64,000 nt of DNA from Lachnospiraceae bacterium (GTDB lineage Bacteria; Bacillota; Clostridia; Lachnospirales; Lachnospiraceae): positions 18,144 through 82,143 of the forward strand of contig JAAWRC010000015.1 of assembly GCA_022800815.1 (NCBI GenBank), given 5' to 3'. Of the stretch, positions 1 through 8,632 are shown in pieces. Every line of letters begins with the position of its first letter. Position 1 is the first letter of the stretch. Position numbers and translations under genes: made by a program. The notes below the pieces were generated by a model. The model had not been told where the DNA came from. It ran no database searches and was given only the letters and a program-made list of their open reading frames with translations.

Positions 1-1
1 C

Positions 2-2917
2 CGGGAAAACGAACTTCTCATGGATCAAATGAATGTCAAAAAAGAGCAGCTCAACGACGACCCGTCTCGTTATACCTATGTAATTAGCGAGAGAACGATG
101 ATACAGGATCTACAGACGGAGGAGTCCTATCGGGCGTTTTTGGCACGGAGCGGAAAACGGGATGTTTCTGTACACCAGAATTGGAGCCTTTATATTGACG
201 TTAAGGTCAAAAAGATAAAGGGGAAGTATCTTATTTCCATTGCGCTTGTAAATGATTCCGCCGTCCAATCGAATGGCAGATCCCATCGATCGAATAAACA
301 TGATAAGGATAAAGTAACGATTGAGACATTGTTCAACTCGGGAATTGACATTTCGCTTCGAGGGGCAAGCTATTCACCTGTTGAATTGGACTACTTTTTG
401 GACGATTATAAATATGATAGGGAACAGCAGGCGATCGGCTTGAATTGTTCGATTGTGTTTGACCGTGAGAATAATACGATTTCCACGGACCATTTACCGA
501 CTTTTGCTCAGAAACGACTCATTACAAATGACAGTCTGGCTGTCAGGTTTCAAGAGTTGATTGATGTTCCGCTTGAGACGCTTAAGGGTATCCGGAAAAA
601 GATGGATATCGAGTTCAAGAAGTGGCAGGCGTATTACGGTCAGAAGAAGGCGACGCTCACAACTGCGGGGAAAGAGAAAATGAAAGCAGAAATCTCCGAG
701 TTCCGGCGCGAGATTGAGCGATTTCAAATGGGGGTCGATATACTTGAGGCGTATTCCATTGTTTTGAAAAGTTTCGTTCTCATGAATAAAGCCTTTTTAA
801 AAACATCGAAGAAGTACGACACCTGGAGGTTGTTCCAAATTGTTTTTATTGTTTCCCTTGTTCCGGATATTGTAGCCTGCGATGAAAACATCATGCCGCC
901 GGAGGAGAAACAGAAAACAACATTGAGCGAAGTGTCCCTTCTGTACTTTCCTACGGGAGGCGGCAAAACCGAGGCATTCCTGGGCGTTTTGGTATTCAAT
1001 TTGTTTTTTGACAGGTTCCGAGGTAAAGATTGTGGAGTCACGTCGATTCTCAGATACCCTTTAAGACTGCTTTCGGTGCAGCAGGTTCAGCGCCTTGCAA
1101 ATACGCTCGCCCAGGCAGAGCTCCTTCGAAGGGCTGATCCGCTGATCTGCAGCACGGAGGAGTTCTCGCTCGGATATTTTGTGGGTGATGCGAACACTCC
1201 GAACAACATAGGGCGCAAGAGGGCAATTCGATATCGAGGGATGACTCAGGAGGAAATGGACGAAGAGCGCATTATCGACATATGTCCGTTCTGCGGGCAA
1301 CCGACTGTGCATCTTAAGTTCAATGAAGAGAAATATCGCCTGATGCATTTCTGCACGAATTCCGGCTGTCCTTCCGGAGAGGCATTGCCGGTGTACATGG
1401 TTGACTATGAGGTTTACCGATACCTGCCTTCTGCAATTATCAGCACGGTTGACAAACTGGCGATTGTCGGAAATAATCCAAGCTTCCGAAATATCCTGTC
1501 TGGTGCGCCGCTTCGCTGCCCCAGACACGGTTTCACTTCGACAAGGCGCTGTCTTGTCAGTCAGGCGGGGATGGAGTTTTGCAACGAGGAAATACAGAAC
1601 TTTGAAAAAGTACAAATGTATGATCCGGCTCCCACTCTCTTCATTCAGGATGAGCTGCATCTTATCCGAGAGTCACTGGGTACATATGCTTCGCATTATG
1701 AATCGTTTATCGACTATTTTGTTCAGAATGGTTCCCCGTCTAAGCGAAGGATAAAGATCATTGGTGCGACGGCTACGATTTCCGCCTATGAGGAGCAGGT
1801 TGTGCACCTATATGGTGGACGTACACCAATTCGCTTTCCATGTGCTTCTCCGTATTTAAATAAGAATTTCTATTCTTTTATTGACGAAACGGACACACAA
1901 CGACTGATTATGGGATATGCGCCTTATGGGAAGGCGATTATCAATTCGGTGGTGTACTCGCTCAAATACATGCGTGAGGTAGTGTATCGATATCTTGCGG
2001 AACCGGAAAGGGTGTTGTCGATTCCCGGCATGACAATTACGACGAAGGAGGATGCCCTTAAGATCCTGGAAGATTACTGGATTTTTCTTGAGTATAACAA
2101 TGTGAAACGCGACGGTAACAATGTCGAGGGGGCGCTTGAGACTCCGATTAACGTAGAACTTCGGAAAGAAAACATTCCGGAGTTTCAAACCAGAAAAATG
2201 ACGGGTGACGAATCGTTCCAGGGCGTGCGGGAGGTGCTCGCTCAAGTTGAAAATACAGACAATGTATTTGCAGGAGTTAATCTGATTGCGGCAACATCCA
2301 TGATTTCACATGGTGTTGACGCAGACCGGTTTAACGTAATGTTTTTTTATGGAATCCCTGGAAACACTGCAGAGTATATCCAGGCCTATTCTCGAACGGG
2401 CAGAAGGCACTCAAGTATTGTCGTCGACATTATCAGGCCATCGAGAGAAACGGACCGAAGTTACCTGAATAATTTTGTGAATTTCCACAGGTTTAAAGAT
2501 ATTCTGGTGGAACCGGTTCCGATTAACCGGTGGGCGACAAAAGCCATTGGCGGGACGCTTCCGGGTATTTTTACCGGGCTTTTATTTACACAATACGACC
2601 CGTCCATTCAGTATAGCGTGGGACCGCTGTTTAAGATGAGAAATATTAAACAGGCAATTCAGCGGGAGCTCATACAGAAAGATACCGTGCTCAGCCAGCT
2701 GCTTCAGGCGTATGGTTGTGAAATGAATGGTGATGCCATCGATCTCGGCAATCAATACAGGGAGAGCATCAAAGCATTCACAGATCGCATCTTTACGGAA
2801 ATCGTGGATCGAAACTGGGCAGACGAAGGGATTTTCGATGGCTTTACTCTCATGGGTTACCATATTATGAACAGCCTGAGAGATACTGACGCTCAGATCA
2901 TTATAGAACTTGAGTAA
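2..2917 (+). CDS. drmA: DrmA/YprA-type SF2 helicase of a DISARM-related defence operon (5' end outside window)
   Basis: This is an ATP-dependent superfamily 2 helicase expected to act on invading DNA. Seen, counting from the first ATG at 20: Walker A FPTGGGKTEAF near residue 310, a zinc-finger-like pair CPFCG and CTNSGC near 420-450, a DELH Walker B near 544, GATATI (motif III) near 580, an SHGVDADRFN motif V, and QAYSRTGRR (motif VI) near 790. The frame stays open from base 2 to the ATG at 20 and no Shine-Dalgarno precedes that ATG, so the true start probably lies upstream of the window. The pairing with the DrmB-type gene 11 bases downstream gives the DISARM-family call. An ARMADA- or Druantia-type YprA relative is the main alternative. 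GC content is visibly lower than in the genes after 6.6 kb, which suggests transfer. Confidence 0.72.
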   Translation, partial: RENELLMDQMNVKKEQLNDDPSRYTYVISERTMIQDLQTEESYRAFLARSGKRDVSVHQNWSLYIDVKVKKIKGKYLISIALVNDSAVQSNGRSHRSNKHDKDKVTIETLFNSGIDISLRGASYSPVELDYFLDDYKYDREQQAIGLNCSIVFDRENNTISTDHLPTFAQKRLITNDSLAVRFQELIDVPLETLKGIRKKMDIEFKKWQAYYGQKKATLTTAGKEKMKAEISEFRREIERFQMGVDILEAYSIVLKSFVLMNKAFLKTSKKYDTWRLFQIVFIVSLVPDIVACDENIMPPEEKQKTTLSEVSLLYFPTGGGKTEAFLGVLVFNLFFDRFRGKDCGVTSILRYPLRLLSVQQVQRLANTLAQAELLRRADPLICSTEEFSLGYFVGDANTPNNIGRKRAIRYRGMTQEEMDEERIIDICPFCGQPTVHLKFNEEKYRLMHFCTNSGCPSGEALPVYMVDYEVYRYLPSAIISTVDKLAIVGNNPSFRNILSGAPLRCPRHGFTSTRRCLVSQAGMEFCNEEIQNFEKVQMYDPAPTLFIQDELHLIRESLGTYASHYESFIDYFVQNGSPSKRRIKIIGATATISAYEEQVVHLYGGRTPIRFPCASPYLNKNFYSFIDETDTQRLIMGYAPYGKAIINSVVYSLKYMREVVYRYLAEPERVLSIPGMTITTKEDALKILEDYWIFLEYNNVKRDGNNVEGALETPINVELRKENIPEFQTRKMTGDESFQGVREVLAQVENTDNVFAGVNLIAATSMISHGVDADRFNVMFFYGIPGNTAEYIQAYSRTGRRHSSIVVDIIRPSRETDRSYLNNFVNFHRFKDILVEPVPINRWATKAIGGTLPGIFTGLLFTQYDPSIQYSVGPLFKMRNIKQAIQRELIQKDTVLSQLLQAYGCEMNGDAIDLGNQYRESIKAFTDRIFTEIVDRNWADEGIFDGFTLMGYHIMNSLRDTDAQIIIELE

Positions 2918-2928
2918 GGGGGAGAACG

Positions 2929-4800
2929 ATGAGTTCTGACAGAAAGATGAAGCGCGGAAAAGTACAATCGCTTTATAAATATTTACCGGACTCCTGGATC
3001 GACTTTTCTGTACGGGGAAAAGACCGAAAGCAGTATATTGCGAAAGTGGATCACTGGAACAGTAAAAAGCTGGACGGGATCAACTCCAAACGATTGATTC
3101 GAACGGTCAATCATGCCGTTCAATCCTTTGCCGCTCAGGGAAGGGGCGGTAGCTCTGTGAACCCAATTTCAGGATTTGGTGCGGGACTCACACAAGAAAA
3201 CTGCGATATTCTCACTCCTAAAGTCTCTGATGTTGAGCGTGGAATCATTGCGAAAATCAGCCCTCTTACCTTTTACTGTAAGAAGTGCAAGAAGGTTTAT
3301 CAATTCAACAGTGAGGAGGCCTATAATCGAAATCATCGTTGCAAGAACTGTCAGATTGAACTTACGCAGTTTCGTCAGATCTATTTTTGCAAGTGTGGAT
3401 ACGCCACGGACAGGCATCCGGGATGCCCGGCGCATAACTTTAAGGATGTATATTGGGATGGTAAATATGATTTTACCTGTCGGGCTTGCAAAAGGAAGAT
3501 ATCAATGCGGGCTAAATGCCCGGAATGTGATGCAACGCTCGGCGCAAAAGTTGCGCTTGACCCTTCGCAGTATTTTACCTGCAGTCTGAGTCTTGTCGAT
3601 TTGATCGATGAAAAACTGGAGCGCTTTATCTCGGAAACAGATTATGGAAAATACATCGCCATCGCCTATTTCATTGGGAAAATATCCAGCGATCAGTTAG
3701 GGGAAGTGATTGATAAAGGGATTACCACTGATCCGGAGAAGTACAACAGAGAGTACGACAAGAATTTCCAGATGTTTAAGGTTGTGTTCGGTGACGAGAA
3801 CACTGCGGCGAATGCGGCAAAAGCGGCGACTGACAAAGAATGCGGAAAGGCCTATGCCCCCATAATAGAGGCTGTTATAGGAAAGCTTTGTGCAAAATCG
3901 GAAAACATTGCTCTGCTGGCGGAAATGATCTTAGAACATGGCATGGTAAAGGAGCTTAAAGACCACGCAACACTTGAAACGGCCATCAAGGTTGCCCGCT
4001 CGCTTAATACGAATGCTGACCCTGAATCATTTCGGAGCATTGCGGAACGGTTTGGGATTAAACATGTGAGGGCGTGTGATAAAGTGCCGTTTATTTTTTG
4101 TTCATACGGATATACCAGAGTCAAAAGTGGATATGAAGACGGAGTTCAGCTTCATGCGTTTAAGGAAGAGCAAAACGGCAGAAAGAATATATATGCTATT
4201 CACATGAACACGGAAGGCGTGCTGTTCGAGTTTGACCGGGTAGCGATTCTTGAATGGCTTGTTAAAAATGAGTTTATAGATTCTGATGATGTACCCGATC
4301 TTAACTCAGAGGAAGATGTAAAGCTCTGGTTCATAAACAACATAAAGCCGGAGGAGATCCATCCGTTTACTACGATTCATGAGGAGACATCCCCTGCGAC
4401 CTATTATGTTTATCGCCTGGTTCATTCCATTTCGCACCTGTTAATTCGAGCCGCCGCCGATATCGGAGGACTTGGCAGGGATTCCTTGTCGGAATACATC
4501 TTTCCCGGAATTCCGGCGGTACTCATTTATGTTCAGAATTCCCAAGGATTCAACCTCGGGTCATTGTTTCATACATTCGAGGCTTACTTTGACAAATGGC
4601 TGCTCCGGGCTAATGGCCTTGCACAGAAATGCGTGTTTGATCCAATCTGCATCGAACGCCACAAGGCATGTACGGGATGTTTGTTTTTGAACGAAGTGTC
4701 TTGCCAGCATTTTAATAAAGATCTTGATCGATCACTTATTATTGGACATGTGGATAAACGGGCCAAAAAGCGGGTGGTTGGATTCTGGGAGGAAAAATAA
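2929..4800 (+). CDS. drmB: DrmB-type protein with zinc ribbons and DUF1998 domain
   Basis: DrmB proteins partner the DrmA helicase in DISARM defence. The protein has 623 residues, about the usual DrmB size. Seen: several CxxC zinc-ribbon pairs between about residues 118 and 205 (for example CKKCKKVYQF, HRCKNC, CKCGYATDRHPGC, CRACKRK, CPECDA), and a C-terminal DUF1998-like region from about 490 with HSISHLLIRAAADIGGLG followed by the cysteine cluster CTGCLFLNEVSC near 580. It starts 11 bases after the helicase stop with the Shine-Dalgarno GGGGGAG, so the two are co-transcribed. The molecular role of DrmB, thought to be DNA binding with DrmA, is known only from the family. I am confident of DUF1998 and moderately confident of the DISARM assignment. 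Confidence 0.75.
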   Translation: MSSDRKMKRGKVQSLYKYLPDSWIDFSVRGKDRKQYIAKVDHWNSKKLDGINSKRLIRTVNHAVQSFAAQGRGGSSVNPISGFGAGLTQENCDILTPKVSDVERGIIAKISPLTFYCKKCKKVYQFNSEEAYNRNHRCKNCQIELTQFRQIYFCKCGYATDRHPGCPAHNFKDVYWDGKYDFTCRACKRKISMRAKCPECDATLGAKVALDPSQYFTCSLSLVDLIDEKLERFISETDYGKYIAIAYFIGKISSDQLGEVIDKGITTDPEKYNREYDKNFQMFKVVFGDENTAANAAKAATDKECGKAYAPIIEAVIGKLCAKSENIALLAEMILEHGMVKELKDHATLETAIKVARSLNTNADPESFRSIAERFGIKHVRACDKVPFIFCSYGYTRVKSGYEDGVQLHAFKEEQNGRKNIYAIHMNTEGVLFEFDRVAILEWLVKNEFIDSDDVPDLNSEEDVKLWFINNIKPEEIHPFTTIHEETSPATYYVYRLVHSISHLLIRAAADIGGLGRDSLSEYIFPGIPAVLIYVQNSQGFNLGSLFHTFEAYFDKWLLRANGLAQKCVFDPICIERHKACTGCLFLNEVSCQHFNKDLDRSLIIGHVDKRAKKRVVGFWEEK

Positions 4801-4801
4801 T

Positions 4802-6466
4802 ATGGCAGTCATGCATCCGGAGGATTTAGAGAATTACGAGTGTACTGCGACGGAGCGGGAAATGTATGAGGCGTTCCGCGACCAACTCCCGCAGAAATAT
4901 CAGGTGTTCTATTCGATTCGGTGGTTTGAAACGAATCATGAAAACAAACGAGTAGACAGTGAGTGTGATTTTCTTGTTTTTGATCCGTCTTTTGGCTTTC
5001 TCACCATCGAGGTGAAAGGTGGTATCGGGATTGACATTGAAAATGGAAGGTGGTTTCTGAACGAGTATTCGGACAGATATACTCGGTCCCGAAGAGAACT
5101 TAAATGCAACCCCTATGAGCAGGCCGAGAAGAGCATGCGTCATTTTTGCAATTACTTTGAGGAGGAGTTCCACCAAAGATTTAACGGCGTATATGGATTT
5201 GCAGTTGCATTTCCGAGATATGCGATTGATTCGGCCCTTGCCGCAGATGCTCCCATGGAGCTGACAATTGATGTCGGGGATATGAAAAACCTCGGAAAAC
5301 GAATCAACGAGATTTTTCATTATTGGCGTAATCGGAGAAATATCAATATTCCATTTTCGCCTGACCACAAAAAGAGATTCATCAGCGCTATTAATAAGCG
5401 CATCGCTCTGTCTGCCGCAGCCGGGGCTTTGATTCGGATAAAAGAAAAAGAGTTTTCAAAGATCGATTTTATGCAGGAAGCAATTCTTGACGTGCTTTAT
5501 CATTATCATCAGGTGAGAGTTCTCGGTGGGGCCGGGACCGGTAAGACATTCATAGCAATAAAAAAGGCTATGAGAGATATAAAAACCGGGAAGAGTGTTC
5601 TGTTTCTATGTTGTAATAAGGAACTCTCCCTATTCGTAAAGGATAGACTGGGCAGTGAAACTTTAATTGATTTTCGAACATATGAAGAATTGATGAGAGA
5701 AATCATCGGAGAGAAATACGACTCGGCAGGAATCAACGAAAACGGGAACCGAAGCTGTTTTGACCTCGTGTCGGAAGCGCATCCAAAGCTCTATGACTCG
5801 ATCATTGTCGATGAGGGACAGGACTTCGATGCCGACATGGGTCTGACGGTGCGTCTGCTGCTTAGGGATGAGAAGGATTCAAGCCTTTATGTGTTTTACG
5901 ATATCAATCAGAATGTGTTTGAACATAAAGCTGACAACGCCTTTGCAATAGACTGTCCGCCTTTTGTACTTCGCTATAATATCCGCAATACAGGATGTAT
6001 CTATAAATGTGCGGTTGATTCGACAGGGCTTGGGGCAGACACGATTGCCAATCAGCTTCTCGGAGTTGAGCCGGATATACGGCAGTACAATAGTGAATTG
6101 CAGGGAATAAAAGAACTTAGCAATATCGTGACGAGGCTGACCCAAAAGGAATTCGTCAGCACGAAGTCGATCGTCATTCTTTCAGATGAACCGTTTGAAA
6201 AGTCGATCCTTGCCACGGAAGAGCGAGTGGGAGCATATGACATTTCTTTTGATGAGCTGAGAGAAATCAAGGACACAGAAATCTGCTTTAGGACGACGGA
6301 AGAATTCAAAGGATTAGAGGCCGATGTGGTAATCTACCTTAAAAACGAATATCCGGGAACAGTCAGGGAGGAAATAGAGAAACGCAAAGAATATGTTGCG
6401 CTCACCAGGGCGAGATATTATCTATATGTACTTCGGACGAAGAGAAAAGTAGAGGAAACTTACTAA
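4802..6466 (+). CDS. NERD nuclease-domain / UvrD-like SF1 helicase fusion
   Basis: This 554-residue protein joins a NERD nuclease-like domain to an SF1 helicase core. Seen: the NERD/PD-(D/E)XK signature SECDF (about 52) and IEVKGG (about 70); Walker A GGAGTGKT (about 242); Walker B IIVDEGQDFD (about 336); FYDINQNVF (motif III region); EEFKGLEADVVIY (about 500) and VALTRARYYLYVL (about 530). I chose the ATG at 4802, two bases after the drmB stop, because GGGAGGAAAA precedes it; the longer frame in the ORF track runs into drmB. Its position suggests it is a third defence-operon subunit, standing where DISARM usually has the phospholipase-D protein DrmC. Degradation or unwinding of phage DNA is inferred. 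The nuclease residues look intact. Confidence 0.8.
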   Translation: MAVMHPEDLENYECTATEREMYEAFRDQLPQKYQVFYSIRWFETNHENKRVDSECDFLVFDPSFGFLTIEVKGGIGIDIENGRWFLNEYSDRYTRSRRELKCNPYEQAEKSMRHFCNYFEEEFHQRFNGVYGFAVAFPRYAIDSALAADAPMELTIDVGDMKNLGKRINEIFHYWRNRRNINIPFSPDHKKRFISAINKRIALSAAAGALIRIKEKEFSKIDFMQEAILDVLYHYHQVRVLGGAGTGKTFIAIKKAMRDIKTGKSVLFLCCNKELSLFVKDRLGSETLIDFRTYEELMREIIGEKYDSAGINENGNRSCFDLVSEAHPKLYDSIIVDEGQDFDADMGLTVRLLLRDEKDSSLYVFYDINQNVFEHKADNAFAIDCPPFVLRYNIRNTGCIYKCAVDSTGLGADTIANQLLGVEPDIRQYNSELQGIKELSNIVTRLTQKEFVSTKSIVILSDEPFEKSILATEERVGAYDISFDELREIKDTEICFRTTEEFKGLEADVVIYLKNEYPGTVREEIEKRKEYVALTRARYYLYVLRTKRKVEETY

Positions 6467-6521
6467 ACGCCGGACCCGTTCCGTCCGTGCGGAGGGCGTT
6501 TGGGGGAGACGGGAAAGGGAA

Positions 6522-6588
6522 AGAGAGAATTCCGTGGAGTTTCGAGGGCTTGAAAAAGCCGGAATTCCGCGAAATTCTCTCTTTTTTA
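6522..6588 (+). terminator. Long bipartite hairpin terminator after the defence operon
   Basis: AGAGAGAATT pairs with AATTCTCTCT around an inner hairpin GGCTTGAAAAAGCC, followed by six T. It ends the defence operon. It may also stop transcription of the convergent gene at 6653, because the reverse strand also carries a short T tract after the stem. Confidence 0.7.
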
Positions 6589-6652
6589 GGAATCAGGGGC
6601 TAAAATCGGCACTGACCGACGGCCCCTTTTTTCGTGCAGAAAACCATGGGAC

Positions 6653-7762
6653 TTACAGGCTCCCAAGCCTTGCCAGGGTGTTCAAAAGGCTGTCGGGGGA
6701 GTCGGAGGGAGCCGAGAGAGACTGGTCGTCGATCTCTATATCCACATCGTGTTCTTCCGGCGGTTTGGTGGTCGTGCCGCCGCCTGTGTTTTCTCCTGTG
6801 CCGCCCGTGCTGCCGCCTGTACCGGGATCCGGCGTCACCGCCTTCTGGTAGGTGGGGCAGCAGCAGGTGCCGGAGGTCTCGCACTCATTTTTCAGGGTCT
6901 CTTCGTTATGGGGCGGCCCAAGCTCCAGAGGCTTGATCTCCCGGTCCAGGAGTCCGCCGGACACAAATTCCATGCAGACGCTGTCTTCCTGGGGAATGAG
7001 GCTTCCCTTGGGCACCACGGCCCGGCCGTTGTGGGGGATCAGGTACTGAGCATAATAAATGCTCTTCAAATAAACGGTCAGTCCCATGGAGGCCTCGCCG
7101 GTGGCCGGGTCGAAGCTGAGGACCTTGGGAATGACGATCATGTTGAGCCCCTGGGCCGGAGCGGCGGAGCCTGCGAGGAACCCCACGCAGTTGATGACGG
7201 GAGTGGCCGCATCGGCGGCGGAGTAGGAGACGCCATAAGGGGCGTAGAGCTCCAGTTCCACCGAGGAGGGGTTGGTATCCTCGTCAAAGTAGGCATAATC
7301 CGGTGTTCCGGAGGCGGGAAGGTAGACGGCGGATACCGGGAGGACGGCCAGGAGCCGTCTGGCGCAGTCGTAAATCTTGACGGCGAAATTCACCGTGAGA
7401 TTTCGAAGGGTTACGGAGTAGCAGTTGGGCCGTCCGTTTATGGGTGCGATGGCCGGGGCCTCTCCCGGAGCCGTGGAGAAGGCCACGGAGATGACCTCCG
7501 CCGTGGCGCTCTCGGCGTTGGGATAGGTAGTGGAAAAATCTGCGGCCAGCGTAAGCTGACGGCAGAGGTTGATGCCGATCTCGTCGTAGACGACGGGGGC
7601 CAAAAGGGTCAAGTACTGGGGCGTTCCGCAGACGGGGGTGGTGCACACGTCGAAGCAGGGCTCCGGGACGGGCGGCGCACCGTCGCAGCTTCCGTTTGCG
7701 GCTATCACGTTTACGGCGTTGGAACGGCCGCATTTGCAGCCTTTAGGCTTGTATTTAGGCAT
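6653..7762 (-). CDS. Protein of unknown function, Cys-rich N terminus and Gly/Thr-rich tail; possible spore-coat component
   Basis: I do not recognise this 369-residue protein. Seen: a basic, cysteine-rich start (KPKGCKCGRSN, then PCFDVCTTPVCGTP), a middle of beta-rich hydrophobic segments with scattered cysteines, a CETSGTCCCP cluster near 295, a low-complexity GTGGSTGGTGENTGGG stretch, and an acidic tail DVDIEIDD. There is no signal peptide or membrane segment. The start at 7762 has AAGGA eight bases upstream. Upstream lies GCATATAATA, which fits the sporulation sigma-K -10 pattern, with CAC sixteen bases further on. Cysteine clusters, no export signal and that promoter together suggest a mother-cell spore-surface protein. 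This is inference only. Confidence 0.55.
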   Translation of the reverse strand: MPKYKPKGCKCGRSNAVNVIAANGSCDGAPPVPEPCFDVCTTPVCGTPQYLTLLAPVVYDEIGINLCRQLTLAADFSTTYPNAESATAEVISVAFSTAPGEAPAIAPINGRPNCYSVTLRNLTVNFAVKIYDCARRLLAVLPVSAVYLPASGTPDYAYFDEDTNPSSVELELYAPYGVSYSAADAATPVINCVGFLAGSAAPAQGLNMIVIPKVLSFDPATGEASMGLTVYLKSIYYAQYLIPHNGRAVVPKGSLIPQEDSVCMEFVSGGLLDREIKPLELGPPHNEETLKNECETSGTCCCPTYQKAVTPDPGTGGSTGGTGENTGGGTTTKPPEEHDVDIEIDDQSLSAPSDSPDSLLNTLARLGSL

Positions 7763-7797
7763 ATGCTTAAATTCCTTCCATATGAATCGTTCACCAA

Positions 7798-7827
7798 TAT
7801 TATATGCCTTCCGTCATAAGGCGGTGC
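7798..7827 (-). promoter_or_regulatory. Possible sigma-K-type promoter for the Cys-rich gene
   Basis: Read on the minus strand, CAC is followed by a 16-base spacer and then GCATATAATA, matching the published AC / gCATAnnnTA pattern of sigma-K. It lies about 36 bases before the start codon. Such a short pattern can occur by chance. Confidence 0.4.
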
Positions 7828-7842
7828 GCCCTCCCATATACT
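7813..7842 (+). promoter_or_regulatory. Possible sigma-E-type promoter for the coiled-coil gene
   Basis: GTCATAAG, a 14-base spacer and CATATACT resemble the sigma-E consensus (GTMATATT-N14-CATACAMT). It overlaps the divergent sigma-K-like promoter and lies about 30 bases before the start at 7873. Confidence 0.35.
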
Positions 7843-7872
7843 AAAGAAAGCTCAGAAAGAGGAGCCGGTCTT

Positions 7873-8619
7873 ATGGAGTATATACACGGGCTTCCGGACG
7901 GGACAAAGCTTGCGGTTTGGGAGGAGCGGAACCAGGTTATGGCCCTCGCCCTTCCTTTTCGGCGGGGAGCGGGGGCCGCAGTCCTTGCGAGAGAGGTTTT
8001 GAAAGACCTGACCTCCCATTTGTTCCGGGGCGTGGTCTATTACGCCTGTCACAGCCTGGAGCACAGGATTCTGTTCGGAGCGGTCGGGGACGGTGCGCCT
8101 GTGGCCATTTTGTCGGACCCCACCGACGACAGGCAGTATTCGGGTCTCAGGCTCCTGGAGTGGCACGAGGAGCTGTACCTGTTTTTCCGGTCCAGGAGCC
8201 GGACGGGAAAGGGGTGGGAACTTAAGGTCATGCGGCCCCTTTCCGGCAGGGAGGTCGTGACTGTGTGGGAGGGCTTTGCGGATCCGGTGGATCCGGTGTA
8301 CGCAGACGGAGAGCGGCTTGTGATTCTGGCGGGGGGAAGGCTCTGCACCTGGGACGGAAAGCATCCGCCGGAGGAGGGGGAGCTTCTCCGTCATGGCACC
8401 GGGCAGAAGGCCAGGGACGCAATCCTCAGGCTGGAGGAGGAAAACCGGCGGCACAGACTGCGGGAGGAGGAACTCCTGCGGGAGCGGGAGTCGCTTGTAA
8501 AGAGCCACGAGGCCCGGATCGGGGAGATCAAAAAACAGTACGACGAGCTGGCGGCCTATGCGGCACAGCTTCAGCAGGAGGGGAAACGGTGGAGGGAAAA
8601 GTACTATAAAAAGCATTAA
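7873..8619 (+). CDS. Coiled-coil protein of unknown function
   Basis: No family was recognised. The start at 7873 is chosen because AGAGGAG precedes it; the tracked ORF extends 23 codons further without such a site. The 248-residue product has an N-terminal half (about 1-170) of short beta-like segments, with YYACHSLEHRILFG and a run WHEELYLFFRSRS, recalling a seven-bladed or lectin-like repeat but without a clear motif. From about 173 to 246 there is a highly charged heptad region (ILRLEEENRRHRLREEELL) predicted to be a coiled coil. It lacks membrane segments and a signal peptide. It diverges from the Cys-rich gene across overlapping sporulation-like promoters, so a role in sporulation is possible but unproven. 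Confidence 0.55.
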   Translation: MEYIHGLPDGTKLAVWEERNQVMALALPFRRGAGAAVLAREVLKDLTSHLFRGVVYYACHSLEHRILFGAVGDGAPVAILSDPTDDRQYSGLRLLEWHEELYLFFRSRSRTGKGWELKVMRPLSGREVVTVWEGFADPVDPVYADGERLVILAGGRLCTWDGKHPPEEGELLRHGTGQKARDAILRLEEENRRHRLREEELLRERESLVKSHEARIGEIKKQYDELAAYAAQLQQEGKRWREKYYKKH

Positions 8620-8632
8620 AAGGATGCTTTTT
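8608..8632. terminator. Bidirectional terminator between convergent genes
   Basis: AAAAAGCAT-TAAAAGG-ATGCTTTTT forms a 9-bp stem with A and T tracts on both sides. It overlaps the ends of the coiled-coil gene and the MoxR gene, so it can serve both strands. Confidence 0.7.
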
